Below the pieces are notes generated by a model. It had not been told where the DNA came from, did no database searches, and saw nothing but the letters and a program-made list of their open reading frames with translations. Positions 17,471 to 29,793 of a stretch of 59,801 nucleotides of DNA are shown piece by piece. Origin of the DNA: Rhodoferax sp. (GTDB lineage Bacteria; Pseudomonadota; Gammaproteobacteria; Burkholderiales; Burkholderiaceae_C); NCBI GenBank assembly GCA_024235935.1, contig JACKLL010000018.1, positions 1-59,801 of the forward strand. The letters are read 5' to 3'. Position 1 is the stretch's first letter; every line of letters starts with the position of its first letter. The translations under genes were made by a program, and so were the position numbers.

Positions 17471-18280
17471 ATGGCGTCACTGAGCGCAGCCGAGACCCGC
17501 CAGTACCGCGAGCGGGGTTACCTGATTCCGTCATTCCGCTTGTCCGAGGACCGGGTCGCGCATCTGCGTGCATCGCTGGAGCGCCTGATCCGGGACAACC
17601 CGGAAGTCCGGCCCGAGAAGCTGGTCAGCGCCCATGTGGTGGGCAAGAATGGCGGGCCGAATTCCGAGGGGGTCCGCGGCAGCCAGGATTTCCTGGACCT
17701 GGCCCGCGATCCGGAAATCCTGGACATGGTGGAGCAGCTCATCGGCCCCGACATCATCCTGTGGGGCTGCCATGTGTTCTGCAAACCCGCCGGTGACGGC
17801 CAGGAGACGCCGTGGCACCAGGATGGCCACTACTGGCCGATCCGTCCGCTGGACAACTGCACAGTCTGGGTGGCGCTAGACCCGTCGACCCGGGACAACG
17901 GCTGCCTGCGGGTGATACCCGGCTCGCACACGGCGCGGCAATGCCATCCGCATCTGCTGGAGGATCGAACCGACCTGGTGCTGAACCTGCGAACCGACGA
18001 GACGACATTCGATGTGTCGACCGCGGTGGATCTGGAGTTGCAGCCTGGCCAGATGTCCATGCACGACGTCTACATGATCCATGGCGCGCGCGTCAACCAC
18101 TCGACCCAGCGGCGCACCGGTGTGGCACTGCGCTACATGCCGGGCAGTTCGGTGTTCGAGCGCAACCTGAACCCGGTTGATGGCAAGTCCGGCGTACCGG
18201 TAGCGTTTGCGTCGCGCCCGCTGTGGCTGCTGCGGGGGCAGGACCGGACCGGTCGCAACGACTTCCAGGTCGGCCACTGA
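17471..18280 (+). CDS. Phytanoyl-CoA dioxygenase (PhyH)-family protein
   Basis: A 269-residue double-stranded beta-helix oxygenase. Iron ligands are visible as His116 and Asp118 in WHQDGHY and His204 in YMIHGARVNHS. An arginine in RRTGVALRYM would hold 2-oxoglutarate. The start at 17471 comes shortly after an AGAAGGA purine stretch. Bacterial PhyH proteins hydroxylate very diverse small molecules. Its place at the end of the sugar-acid operon, 55 bases after the cupin gene, suggests a substrate that enters through the same importer. Confidence 0.8.
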   Translation: MASLSAAETRQYRERGYLIPSFRLSEDRVAHLRASLERLIRDNPEVRPEKLVSAHVVGKNGGPNSEGVRGSQDFLDLARDPEILDMVEQLIGPDIILWGCHVFCKPAGDGQETPWHQDGHYWPIRPLDNCTVWVALDPSTRDNGCLRVIPGSHTARQCHPHLLEDRTDLVLNLRTDETTFDVSTAVDLELQPGQMSMHDVYMIHGARVNHSTQRRTGVALRYMPGSSVFERNLNPVDGKSGVPVAFASRPLWLLRGQDRTGRNDFQVGH

Positions 18281-18287
18281 GCGCTTC

Positions 18288-18310
18288 GCCGGCCGCTACC
18301 GACGGCCGGC
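18288..18310. terminator. Hairpin between convergent genes
   Basis: A perfect 8-bp inverted repeat, GCCGGCCG and CGGCCGGC, with a 7-base loop. It lies between the PhyH gene (ends 18280, plus strand) and the NAD(P)-binding protein (ends 18332, minus strand). No T-run is present on either side. A role as a shared bidirectional transcription end or mRNA 3' end is likely but weakly supported. Confidence 0.45.
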
Positions 18311-18914
18311 CGTGGCCGGGCGCAGCGGACCTCAATGGCCGGGCTGCATTGCTCCGGACAACAGCACATGCGTACCCGGCGTGCCCTGGTTCAGGCCCTG
18401 CACCATGGCGCGCGCCACGTCGCGCGCCGCAATTGCCCGGTAGTTGGCGGGAATCAGCGGGCCGATGCGGCGCATCAGTACCAGTCCGAGCCCCTCACCG
18501 AGCCGCCCCGGCTGGTTCAGCGAGGCCCGGTCACCATCGATCATGGACGGACGGGCGATCAGCAGCGTGTCGTAGCCAAGTGCGCGCAGCGCGTCCTCGG
18601 TCTCGCCCTTGACCCGGTTGTAGAAAATGCGTGATTGGGCATCGGCGCCCATGGCGCTGACGACGGCCAGGCGTCGGGCGCCCGCCTGCCGGGCATGGCG
18701 GGCCAGCGCCAGCACGGCGTCGTGGTCGACTGCGCGAAAGGCGGCCTGGCTGCCGGCGACCTTGATCGTGGTGCCCAGCGCGATGTAGACGTCGTCAACA
18801 GGCGGCAACTGCTGCAGTTGCGCTGTTTGCCCGAAGTCGACGGGGTGGAAGTGCACGCGCGCATCCGCGCTGTCGGGGGCACGCCGCCCGACGACATGGA
18901 TGGCGCGGATGTTC

Positions 18915-20654
<1,740 letters not shown>

Positions 20655-21015
20655 GTAGTAATGTGGCACCCGTCCTGGGCGCTTGGCATGTCGACCCGTG
20701 CCGGTATCGTGATACCGGTCCAGTCAAAGGCAGACAGAGTAATAAAAGCGGGACGCGTGCGTGTTGCAGGACCCCCAGCAGTCGCTGGCGTCGCAGGCAG
20801 CTGGAGGCCCGCGAACCGCTGCATTGTCGCACGACTGGGCGCAATACCCTCATTCCAGGGGGGCAGATTGTAAAAAAGTCCCTTGGCACGGTGGCGCCGA
20901 TGCTTGCCTTGTGCGACCATGGGCCAGGAAAATGGAAGGCTCCAGGCGCGCAGCATCGTTTTCGGGGTGTTGTTTGCCTGTTCCCGAGCGGGCAGACCCA
21001 AAGCAAAGGTCTCTG
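20655..21015. other. Divergent intergenic region upstream of rhlE and the first DUF1631 gene
   Basis: A 361-base stretch without a supported gene between two divergent starts. At 20701-20718 lies an 8-bp perfect inverted repeat, CCGGTATC, GT, GATACCGG, 37 bases or more upstream of the rhlE start; on the minus strand TTGACT precedes it. AT-rich patches occur around 20738-20748 (rc TTTTATTA) and at 20873-20882. The region probably holds both promoters and a long rhlE leader. Clear -35/-10 pairs could not be assigned. Confidence 0.5.
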
Positions 21016-23187
21016 ATGAGCAAATACCGGTTGCGGCGAATTGGCGTGGCAAGCAATGCCTCGACCATGCGTCCGACCCTGTCGGACTGCATCGAGCTGG
21101 TGCTCGATGAAGCCGGCGGACTGGCCGATGACGTGCTCGACGCGCTGACCCGGCTGACCGCCGAAATCGAAGGCGAGCCCGTCGACGAGTTGCCCAGTGA
21201 GCAGGTCAAGTCGGCGGTGCGGGTGCTGCTGGGCGATGCGCCGGCCGTGCGCGCCACTTTTGCATCCGAATTGCGGCGCCTGGTGTTCCACAGCAGCTCC
21301 AAGGACCTGGCACAGAACGAATCGGTGCAGTTCGACGACCTGCGCTTCTACGACATCCACGAGATCGAGATCCACATCGAGCTGGCGCTGGCGCGCCAGG
21401 AAATCATCCGCGCCGCCGAAGAGGTGCTGCCGCAGTTCGACTCCCTGGTCAGCGCCTTGCTGGGCTGGAGCTCGGTGCAGCCCACGCTCAATCCGCTCAA
21501 GCCGGAAGCCTTCGTGCGCGCGCTGCTCGAGACCCTGACCGCCTGGATCCCCAACGAAGATGTGCGCATGGACCTGTTGCGTCCTTCGGCCATCGCCATG
21601 GGCATCGGTCTGCGCTCGCTATATCGGGAAGCCTGCGAGTGGATGCGCACCCAGGGTGTGCGGCCGGTCGTGCCTTTGCCGGGCGCTGCGCGCGATGGTG
21701 CCGCTGCGCGGGCGCGCAGGACGCAGTCCGAGGTCGAGCGCACCATGCAGACGCTGGAGAAGCTGCGCCGTCTGCTGGCGGGTGAGCCACACGCCCGGAT
21801 CCAGCCCGGCGTCATGCAGGACTTCACCCACACCGTCCCGGCTTCCCTGGTGGCCCTGCAGGACCTCAAGCTGGTCGAGCCGATGATGCAGCGGCTGGCC
21901 GAGCGGTCCGTGCGCCAGCTGGCCGTCGGCAAGGTGACGGGTGGCGACGAACCCATTGGTCAGAACCGGACCCGGGACCAGAACCAGCAGATCGGCCGCA
22001 TGCTGGGCGAGGAGGTGGTCAGCCTGATGATCGAGCAGCTGGTCAACGACGAGCGGCTGCTGCAGCCGGTGCGCATGCAGCTGCGCTCGCTCGAACCGGC
22101 GCTGTTGCAGCTGGCGCGCTCGGATCCGCGCTTTTTCATCGATCGGCGCCATGCGGCGCGCCAGCTGCTGGACCGGGTGGTGCAGCGCAGCCTGGCCTAT
22201 CCGGCCGACGACGCGGAGGCCATCAACGAGTTCGCCGGCTGCGTCTCGGATGCGGTCAATGCCTTGTCGCGCAGCGCCGGCGACGCCGCGGCCTATGCCG
22301 GCACCCTGGCCGACCTCGAGAAGGCCTGGAAGCAGCGCGACGAAGCCCGCTTGCAGCGGCGCGAGGACGAACGCCTTGCGCGCGAGCACACGCAGCAGCG
22401 CATCGTGCTGGCCCAGCGGTACTCCGAAGCCATGATGGTGCGGTTTCAGGGCAGTGGCCTGCCGGAGCTGGTCGCCAGCTTCCTGCGGGGCCCCTGGTCG
22501 CAGGTGCTGGCGGAGAGCCATTTGCTGAACCACGGCGAGAACGGCGACGCGCAGGGCTACCTGACCCTGGTCGACGACCTGGTGTGGAGTGTGCAGCTCG
22601 ACCGCGTGCGCCAGGACCATGCACGTCTGGTGCGCATGATTCCCAAGCTCCTGGCAAGGCTCAACGAAGGCCTGATGCTGATCCGCTACCCGCCCGAGCC
22701 GATCGCGATCTTTCTCGACGACCTCAGCGCGCTGCACGACAAGGTGCTGGACGAGCACCGCCGGGCACGGGCTGCCGCGCGTGCGCAGGGGCTGCTCGAC
22801 GACGCGCCGGATTCGATCAGCGACCTGCCCGAGGCGCCGGACTCCGAAGCCCCGGCCGATTCGGGCATTGTCCCGCTGCCACCGTCGGACGGCGATTCGG
22901 TGCTGCAGGAGACCTACCTGCCGTCGGACCAGTCGGTGGGGGCCGAAGTCGAGCTGATGCTCGACGGCGCCTGGGTCCGGGCCAAGCTGACCTGGATCGG
23001 GCGCAACCGCAACCTGTTCATGTTCGTCTCGGGTGCCGGCCTGGCCCACGCCATGTCGCGCCGCAGCATGGACCGGCTGCAGGCGGCGGGCCGGATCCGC
23101 GTCGTGGTGCCGGTATTCGACCTGTTGCTCGAGTCCGGCATGGCCCCGCTGGCGCCACTGCCAAGCGACACCGAGCCGGATTCCTGA
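21016..23187 (+). CDS. DUF1631 protein, first copy
   Basis: A 723-residue DUF1631-family protein, mostly helical, with no membrane segments or signal peptide. It is highly charged, with a possible coiled coil near residues 430-470 (EKAWKQRDEARLQRREDERLAREHTQQR). The last 100 residues form a beta-rich module, VGAEVELMLDGAWVRAKL followed by NRNLFMFVSG, that resembles a PilZ-like barrel. The start at 21016 has AAAGG seven bases before it. The family is typical of Beta- and Gammaproteobacteria and has no established function. A paralogue lies 1.9 kb downstream, after ettA. Confidence 0.8.
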   Translation: MSKYRLRRIGVASNASTMRPTLSDCIELVLDEAGGLADDVLDALTRLTAEIEGEPVDELPSEQVKSAVRVLLGDAPAVRATFASELRRLVFHSSSKDLAQNESVQFDDLRFYDIHEIEIHIELALARQEIIRAAEEVLPQFDSLVSALLGWSSVQPTLNPLKPEAFVRALLETLTAWIPNEDVRMDLLRPSAIAMGIGLRSLYREACEWMRTQGVRPVVPLPGAARDGAAARARRTQSEVERTMQTLEKLRRLLAGEPHARIQPGVMQDFTHTVPASLVALQDLKLVEPMMQRLAERSVRQLAVGKVTGGDEPIGQNRTRDQNQQIGRMLGEEVVSLMIEQLVNDERLLQPVRMQLRSLEPALLQLARSDPRFFIDRRHAARQLLDRVVQRSLAYPADDAEAINEFAGCVSDAVNALSRSAGDAAAYAGTLADLEKAWKQRDEARLQRREDERLAREHTQQRIVLAQRYSEAMMVRFQGSGLPELVASFLRGPWSQVLAESHLLNHGENGDAQGYLTLVDDLVWSVQLDRVRQDHARLVRMIPKLLARLNEGLMLIRYPPEPIAIFLDDLSALHDKVLDEHRRARAAARAQGLLDDAPDSISDLPEAPDSEAPADSGIVPLPPSDGDSVLQETYLPSDQSVGAEVELMLDGAWVRAKLTWIGRNRNLFMFVSGAGLAHAMSRRSMDRLQAAGRIRVVVPVFDLLLESGMAPLAPLPSDTEPDS

Positions 23188-23347
23188 GCCCGGCCCGCGC
23201 GCCGGTGATGGGTGCGCAGCGCCTGCGCCAGCACCCGTGAATGGCACTTTCGGACGCCGGGCACGCCCAGCGCCGATAATGCAGGGTTGTGCGGGCCCGC
23301 TGCCCGCCCCCCCTACCATCCCGACCAGCAAGGAAACAGAACCCGCC

Positions 23348-25009
<1,662 letters not shown>

Positions 25010-25076
25010 GCCCGCAGGGGTGGCCGGGCTAGTCGACGCGGCCGAAATGCCGCGTCGGCGCGATGGAGGACCCGAG

Positions 25077-27281
25077 ATGAAAGTCACCGAACCGGAGCAG
25101 GCGCAGCGCTTTGCGGTCCTGTACAAGGCCACGATCGACCATGCGGTCGCCGGTGCGCCCGATCTGATGGCGCGCCTGGTGGCGCATGCCCGGGCCACGC
25201 TGCGCGACCTGGAGGCCCGGGCATCCGACAGGCGCGAGCGTGAGCGCCTGACGCTCTCCCGCCGCCAGCTCAACCAGTGCGAGTCCGACGCGCTAGCGCG
25301 CTTCACGGACGAACTCAAGACCGCTTTTGTCCGCATGGAGGCGCGCGAGCCCGCCAGCGTTCCCTCCGCAGCGCAGCCGCACTTCGACGAGATTGCCGGC
25401 ATGGATGCCGCGCAGGTGCAGCGCAGTGTCGACAATGCGCGCGTGCGCCACGCGGTGCAGATCGCGGCCGACCAGGCGCTGGCCGAACTGAGCCAGCTGA
25501 TGTGCACCATGCTGGGCCTCGCGCAGGTTCAGCTGGAACGCAACCCGCTGCGCCCGGCCGTCTATGTGGATGCGCTTGCCACCGCGCTGGGCCAGTTGCC
25601 GGTTGCGCCGGTCGTGCGTCAGGGCTGGCTGTCGATGATGTCGGGCGCACTGGGCCAGGAACTCGACATCTACTACCGCCAGCTGTGTGCCGACCTGCAC
25701 CAGCGCGGCGTGGCTTCAGATGGCGCAGCCGGTGCCACGCCGGCCCATGCCGACACGCCAGCAAGTCCCGATACCCATGCGCTGACCCTGGAGCGGCTGC
25801 GCCGGTTGCTGGTGCATGGCCCTGCCGAAGTGCACGCCGACATTGCACAGCAGTTCCATCCCGAGTTCGAAGACACCGTCGACATGGCATCTGCGTCGGC
25901 AAGCGACGCCGCCGGCACTGCGGCGCCGTCGGCGTTCCGGCCCACCGTGCCGGCAGCGCTGGACGCGGTACAGGACATGCCAAAGGTCGCGCGTGTGGTG
26001 CGGCGCATCGAGACCGCGCGTGCGGATGCCGAAGTGGGGCTGCGGCCGCCGGGCCGTGAAGCGCTGCGCCGCGCCGCGCACGGCCTGGACCAGAGCCTGG
26101 CCCTGGAGGTGGTGGCGCTGATGGTGGACAACATCTGCCACGACGGACGTCTGCTGGGTCCGGTGCAGGACCTGGTCGCCCGGCTGGAGCCGGCCTTGCT
26201 GCGCCTGGCACTGGTCGATCCGCGGTTTTTCAGTCACAAGCAGCATCCGGCCCGGCGCCTGCTGCATGAAATCACCCACCGCAGCATTGCCTTCGAGTCG
26301 GTCGATTCGCGCGGCTTCAGCGGCTTCATGGAGCCCTTGCAGGATGCCGTGTCGCCCTTGACCGACGGTGCCATCGACGGCGCCGAGCCGTTCGACCAGG
26401 CACTGGCCCGTCTGGTGGCCGTCTGGGACGAGCCGGCCAGCCGGGAGCGCCGCCAGATCGCCCGCGCCGTCAATGCGCTGCAGCAGGCCGAACAGCGCAC
26501 CGCCCTGGCCGCCATCATGGTGCGCGAGGTCCTGGCCCGACCCGACGCCGCGCTGGTGCCATCCAGCGTGCTCGATTTCCTGTGTGGTCCCTGGGCCCAG
26601 GTCGTGGCCCAGGCACGCATCACCGACCGCAGTGGCGTCGATGATCCTGGCGGTTACGCTGGCCTGATCGACGAGCTGATGTGGAGCGCCCAGCCCGCAC
26701 TGACCTCCCAGGACGTGCCGGCGCTGCGGCGGATGCTGCCGCGCTTGCAGCAAGTCCTGCAGCAAGGCCTGGCGACGATCGAGTGCCCGGAGCCTCAGAC
26801 GCAGGAGGTGTTTGCTGCACTGGCGCAGCTGCACCAGCGCGGGCTGGACCAGCAGGCATTTGCGGACACCGAAAACCAGGGGCAGTCGACCGCCCACGTG
26901 CCGGCGCATTCGCGCTGGGACGAATCCGACAGCGCCTGGCTGGTTCCGTCGGAGGCCCGGGTGTCCGGCTTCATCGACATGCCGCTGGACGCCGTCACCG
27001 TGCCGGACGCCGCATTGTCCGGACAGCTGGTCGTCGGCGCGTGGGTGGCTCTCAAGGCCGAAGGCAGCTGGAGCCGGACCCGGCTGGCCTGGACCAGCGC
27101 CAATGGCAGCCTGCTGCTGTTCGTGGATGCGCTCGGTTTCATCCAGTCGCTGTCGCGCCGCGCCTGCGAACAGCTGCACGCACAGGACCACCTGCGCATC
27201 ATCTCGACCGACCCGGTCGAGGACGCGCTCGACGCGGTGGCCCGCACCGCCTTGCGCAACAGCGTCGATATCCGTTTCTGA
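25077..27281 (+). CDS. DUF1631 protein, second copy
   Basis: A 734-residue protein of the same DUF1631 family as the gene at 21016. Shared elements in the same order are LTLERLRRLL near residue 240, the LLGPVQDLVARLEPALLRLALVDPRFF block, the PARRLLHEITHRS block, a FLCGPWAQVVA segment and a C-terminal barrel (GAWVALKAEGSWSRTRLAW, LLLFVDALGFIQSLSRR). Similarity between the copies is moderate, so the duplication is old. The start at 25077 follows GGAGG and comes 67 bases after ettA, so it could be cotranscribed with it. Function unknown. Confidence 0.8.
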   Translation: MKVTEPEQAQRFAVLYKATIDHAVAGAPDLMARLVAHARATLRDLEARASDRRERERLTLSRRQLNQCESDALARFTDELKTAFVRMEAREPASVPSAAQPHFDEIAGMDAAQVQRSVDNARVRHAVQIAADQALAELSQLMCTMLGLAQVQLERNPLRPAVYVDALATALGQLPVAPVVRQGWLSMMSGALGQELDIYYRQLCADLHQRGVASDGAAGATPAHADTPASPDTHALTLERLRRLLVHGPAEVHADIAQQFHPEFEDTVDMASASASDAAGTAAPSAFRPTVPAALDAVQDMPKVARVVRRIETARADAEVGLRPPGREALRRAAHGLDQSLALEVVALMVDNICHDGRLLGPVQDLVARLEPALLRLALVDPRFFSHKQHPARRLLHEITHRSIAFESVDSRGFSGFMEPLQDAVSPLTDGAIDGAEPFDQALARLVAVWDEPASRERRQIARAVNALQQAEQRTALAAIMVREVLARPDAALVPSSVLDFLCGPWAQVVAQARITDRSGVDDPGGYAGLIDELMWSAQPALTSQDVPALRRMLPRLQQVLQQGLATIECPEPQTQEVFAALAQLHQRGLDQQAFADTENQGQSTAHVPAHSRWDESDSAWLVPSEARVSGFIDMPLDAVTVPDAALSGQLVVGAWVALKAEGSWSRTRLAWTSANGSLLLFVDALGFIQSLSRRACEQLHAQDHLRIISTDPVEDALDAVARTALRNSVDIRF

Positions 27282-27330
27282 CCGCGTCTGGCCCCCAGGG
27301 GGATGCCCGATAACGCCAGGCCGCACCAAG

Positions 27331-28665
27331 CTATCGGGACAACTTCTGGCGGATGAGGTCGATGTGGTTGCGCAGGGCGTAGAGTTCGTCGGCGTGTGAC
27401 AGCGGGATCACGACCTTGCCGACGCGGTCTTCCAGCTGGTCGAGCTCCTGCAGCAGGTCGTCCTTGCTGCCGTCCTTGCTGCCTTCCTTGTTGTCGCCGA
27501 CCCGGTCCTCGATGTCGCGCAGCTGGGCATACCAGCGGAACACACGGGAGCGGATCCTGAACTCGTACAGCGGCGGCACGATGCGTGACAGCGGCAGCAG
27601 CAGTGCCAGGATGATGCCCAGCGACAGCCACATGCGCTCGAGCAGGTTGGCCAGCTGGAAGGGCAGATAGCGCTGCAGAAGCGGCACGCCATTGCGGATC
27701 GTGCGTTCGGCTTCCTTGGCCAGCGGGAACTCGGCATTGGCCGCCAACGGGTATTCGCGCGAGCGGCTGAACCAGCCGGCACCGCCGTGCAGGGCCAGCG
27801 AGGCCTGCGCAAACAGCTGCAGCACGGCCGGATGCAGGTCGGGGCGTGCCAGCAGCGTGGTGGTGGTGGCCACCAGGTGCACGTCCTGCGGCGGCACGTC
27901 GCCGGCCAGGTCGACCACACCGCGGGGCAGGGTCACCGGCGCCAGGAACGGAAGCCGGCGCGAGTAGGCCTCGTTCTGTGCAAAGTCCATCAGCTTCACG
28001 CCGGGTGTCTGCAGCAGCATCTGCACCATCAGCGACTCGGGGGCCGACGCGAACACCAGTGCGTCGAGGCTGCCGTCCAGAAATCCGACCGTCGCATCGG
28101 TCTGACCGAGTCGTGACAAGCGCAGCTTGTCGGTATCCAGGCGGTTGAGCTCGAACAGCGACGCCATCAGCGTCGGCACGCCGCTGCCCGGGGTCCCGAC
28201 GTTGATGCGCAGTTGGCCCAGCTCGGACAGGCTGTCCAGGGTTCCGCCCGGCTTGATCTTGCGTGCGGCCTGCTCCTGGTAGAACAGCCACACCGGCTCC
28301 ACGAACAGGTTGCCCAGCGACACCGGCGCCGTGCCATCGTCCTCGGACGGCTTGCGGCTGCCGCCCTGTACGAAGCCGAGATCGGCCTGGCCTTCCTGCA
28401 CCATGCGCAGGTTGTCGGACGAGCCGTCGCTGGGGACCAGTACCACTGTGATACCGCTGGCGGCCAGGGCCTTCTGGTAACGGGTGCCGAATTCGGCGTA
28501 CGCGCTCTGGGCCGGCCCGGTGGCCAGTCGGACCTGCTTCGGCGGGATCGGGTCCAGCCACCAGTAGGCCAGTGCCAGCAGGGCCACGGCCAGCACGATG
28601 AAGGGCCCGGCCGAGACGAGCAGCTCACGCAGCGACAACAGGGTGTAGCGGATCGTCCGTGGCAT
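27331..28665 (-). CDS. TAXI-family TRAP-type solute-binding protein, membrane-tethered
   Basis: A 444-residue protein. Residues 15-36 form an N-terminal membrane anchor. The middle is a TAXI (PF16868-type) binding domain: VRLATGPAQSAYAEFG, VVLVPSDGSSDNLRMVQEGQADLGFVQGG, INVGTPGSGVPTL. A second hydrophobic segment lies near residues 340-362, followed by a charged cytoplasmic tail with the short repeat EGSKDGSKDD and a predicted coiled coil. No TRAP permease genes are nearby, so this is an orphan. It follows the P1 peptidase gene by four bases on the minus strand. Confidence 0.82.
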   Translation of the reverse strand: MPRTIRYTLLSLRELLVSAGPFIVLAVALLALAYWWLDPIPPKQVRLATGPAQSAYAEFGTRYQKALAASGITVVLVPSDGSSDNLRMVQEGQADLGFVQGGSRKPSEDDGTAPVSLGNLFVEPVWLFYQEQAARKIKPGGTLDSLSELGQLRINVGTPGSGVPTLMASLFELNRLDTDKLRLSRLGQTDATVGFLDGSLDALVFASAPESLMVQMLLQTPGVKLMDFAQNEAYSRRLPFLAPVTLPRGVVDLAGDVPPQDVHLVATTTTLLARPDLHPAVLQLFAQASLALHGGAGWFSRSREYPLAANAEFPLAKEAERTIRNGVPLLQRYLPFQLANLLERMWLSLGIILALLLPLSRIVPPLYEFRIRSRVFRWYAQLRDIEDRVGDNKEGSKDGSKDDLLQELDQLEDRVGKVVIPLSHADELYALRNHIDLIRQKLSR

Positions 28666-28669
28666 GGAT

Positions 28670-29740
28670 TCAGCCCGGGCCCGCAGACGCTGCCGACGCC
28701 GCCGCTGCCATATCGCGGGCGGCGGGCCAGTACTGGCTGCCGATGGTCAGGCCCCGTGCCGCCAGCACCGCCCGCACCACCGCACGTGCCGTCACCTCGG
28801 CTGCCAGTGTGGCCAGTTGCATCATCGCGGCGGGTTGGCCGGACTTGCCCGTGCCCATGGCGAACATCGTGTCGCCGTCGGACATGGTGTGAACCGGATT
28901 GATCGCCCGTGCCAGACCGTCGTGGGCGACCTGTGCCAGCCGATGGGCCTGGGCCTTGCTGAGAATGGCGTCGGTGGCCACGATGCCCAGCGTCGTGTTG
29001 GTACCCGCCAGCAGCGGTCGGGGACTTTCGCCGGCGATGATGGCGCGGCGGATATCGCGCAGGGCGCGGCCGTCGTCGGTACGGGCGCCGGCCAGCACCT
29101 GGCCGGTGGCCGGGTCGACCACGTCGCCCAGCGCGTTGCAGGCCACCCATGCGCCTACCGTGACGCCGCCCACCGTCAGCGAGGCGCTGCCGATGCCGCC
29201 TTTCATGGCGCCCGGAATGCCGAACAGCTTGCCGACCAGGGCGCCGGCACCGGCACCCACGTTGCCGGCTTCAGGTGCTTGTCGGCTGGCGGCCACGCAC
29301 GCCTGGTAACCCGCCTGGGCGTCGGGCCGGATGCGTGCGTCGCCGACCGGCAGATCGAACAACACCGCCGCCGGCACGATCGGTACCAGGCCGTAGTGCA
29401 CCGGCAGGCCGATGCCGTTCTCTTCCAGCCAGCGCATCACGCCGCCGGCCGCGTCCAGGCCCCACGCACTGCCGCCGGCGAGCAGGATCGCATGCACCTT
29501 GTCGACCAGGTTGGAGGGGTGCAGCAGATCCGTCTCACGGGTTCCAGGGGCTGCGCCGCGTACATCGACGCCGGCCACCGCACCGTCGCGCGCAATCACC
29601 ACGCTGCAGCCGGTGGGGCGGCGGTCATCGGTGAATTGACCGACCTCGATGCCGGCAACATCGGTGATCGCATCCTTGCCGGCCCACCAGGGGCTTGCAG
29701 CGGGGTGGGGGGGAAGGGGATTTCGCGCGTCGGTCATCAT
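28670..29740 (-). CDS. P1-family peptidase (DmpA/NylC type)
   Basis: A 356-residue N-terminal-nucleophile hydrolase of the P1 (S58) family. The protein is expected to cleave itself; the likely nucleophile is the threonine in LLAGTNTTLGIVATDA near residue 248, which matches the Asn-Thr cleavage site of NylC-type enzymes. Other family marks are VDVRGAAPGTRETDLL, LLAGGSAWGLDAAGGVM and MKGGIGSASL. Members act as aminopeptidases on short peptides and on beta-amino or nylon-type amides. Two adjacent ATG codons (29740, 29737) are possible starts. It is four bases from the TAXI gene and is probably in one operon with it. Confidence 0.88.
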   Translation of the reverse strand: MMTDARNPLPPHPAASPWWAGKDAITDVAGIEVGQFTDDRRPTGCSVVIARDGAVAGVDVRGAAPGTRETDLLHPSNLVDKVHAILLAGGSAWGLDAAGGVMRWLEENGIGLPVHYGLVPIVPAAVLFDLPVGDARIRPDAQAGYQACVAASRQAPEAGNVGAGAGALVGKLFGIPGAMKGGIGSASLTVGGVTVGAWVACNALGDVVDPATGQVLAGARTDDGRALRDIRRAIIAGESPRPLLAGTNTTLGIVATDAILSKAQAHRLAQVAHDGLARAINPVHTMSDGDTMFAMGTGKSGQPAAMMQLATLAAEVTARAVVRAVLAARGLTIGSQYWPAARDMAAAASAASAGPG

Positions 29741-29793
29741 CGTCCGATCGATTATCCACGTGCACGCTGGCGCCCCGGCGCGCGGCGGGCGGG

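Noticed and set aside
27282..27330. CCCCCAGGGGG palindrome between convergent DUF1631 and TAXI genes
   Set aside because: The loop would be a single base and the stem cannot close well; not enough for a terminator call.
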